The notes under the pieces: model-generated
Told to the model about the DNA's origin: nothing
The model's input: the letters and a program-made list of their open reading frames with translations, nothing else
Database searches by the model: none
Shown here: piece after piece, positions 63,836-64,000 of the stretch
Position numbering within the stretch: position 1 is the first letter of the stretch
How the letters are laid out: the number at the start of each line of letters is the position of its first letter
DNA from: Pocillopora verrucosa
Taxonomy: Eukaryota > Cnidaria > Anthozoa > Scleractinia > Pocilloporidae
Reading direction: 5' to 3'
Assembly: GCF_036669915.1 (NCBI RefSeq)
Contig: NC_089315.1
Span: forward strand, 30,390,131-30,454,130
Length of the DNA: 64,000 nucleotides
Translations under genes and position numbers: made by a program

Positions 63836-64000
63836 GTAAGTCGTTTTCCCTACATCTTGCCTTTTACTTTAGATGTTAAGATTTTGGCTGCCATTAACTA
63901 CTTGTTTCAAGTTGTTTAATGAAGAACACTTGAACATTTAGATGTGTACAAAAGCTGCCGTAGCTTTAGCATTTCCTCTGTGAAATGATCGCTTTGCTAT

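Overview
This is a eukaryotic nuclear window. Its genes are split by many GT-AG introns, it is AT-rich, and it carries several families of short transposable elements. Gene content (two short nine-exon tropomyosins, an animal kinesin-14 of the KCBP/kinesin-C type, boule, UNC13) and the repeat types point to a cnidarian, most likely an anthozoan such as a stony coral. That assignment is inference; no search was run.

Layout, left to right: (1) 190-1725 +, 3' end of a C-terminal-motor kinesin. (2) 4470-10177 +, a 242-residue tropomyosin in nine exons. (3) 12216-13157 - and 13791-14411 +, two intronless divergent genes of unknown function; they share a faint C-terminal motif and each has a polyadenylation signal. 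(4) 17019-21922 +, a second 242-residue tropomyosin whose nine exons match the first base for base in length and phase. (5) 24102-26279 +, a boule/DAZ-like RNA-binding protein. (6) 27445-29663 -, RPB11, complete at 117 residues. (7) 29995-36030 +, the large subunit of chromatin assembly factor 1 (CHAF1A). (8) 38315-43818 -, an RNF126/RNF115-type RING E3 ligase. (9) 48662-63835 +, UNC13 (Munc13) with C2A, C1, C2B and most of the MUN domain, running off the right edge.

All gene models were built by hand from splice sites, reading phase and protein similarity. In every multi-exon model the exon lengths sum to whole codons. RPB11 and CHAF1A are divergent with 331 bp between start codons and an E2F-like site between them. 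Boule/RPB11 and CHAF1A/RNF126 are convergent pairs. The two tropomyosins are a tandem duplication, with the two unknown intronless genes lying between the copies.

The non-coding part holds MITEs ending TTAACCCTTT/AAAGGGTTAA (one split by a second element with a 6-bp target duplication), a 333-bp MITE with long terminal inverted repeats inside a LINE remnant, tRNA-derived SINEs, minisatellites, and partial exon duplications inside UNC13 introns.
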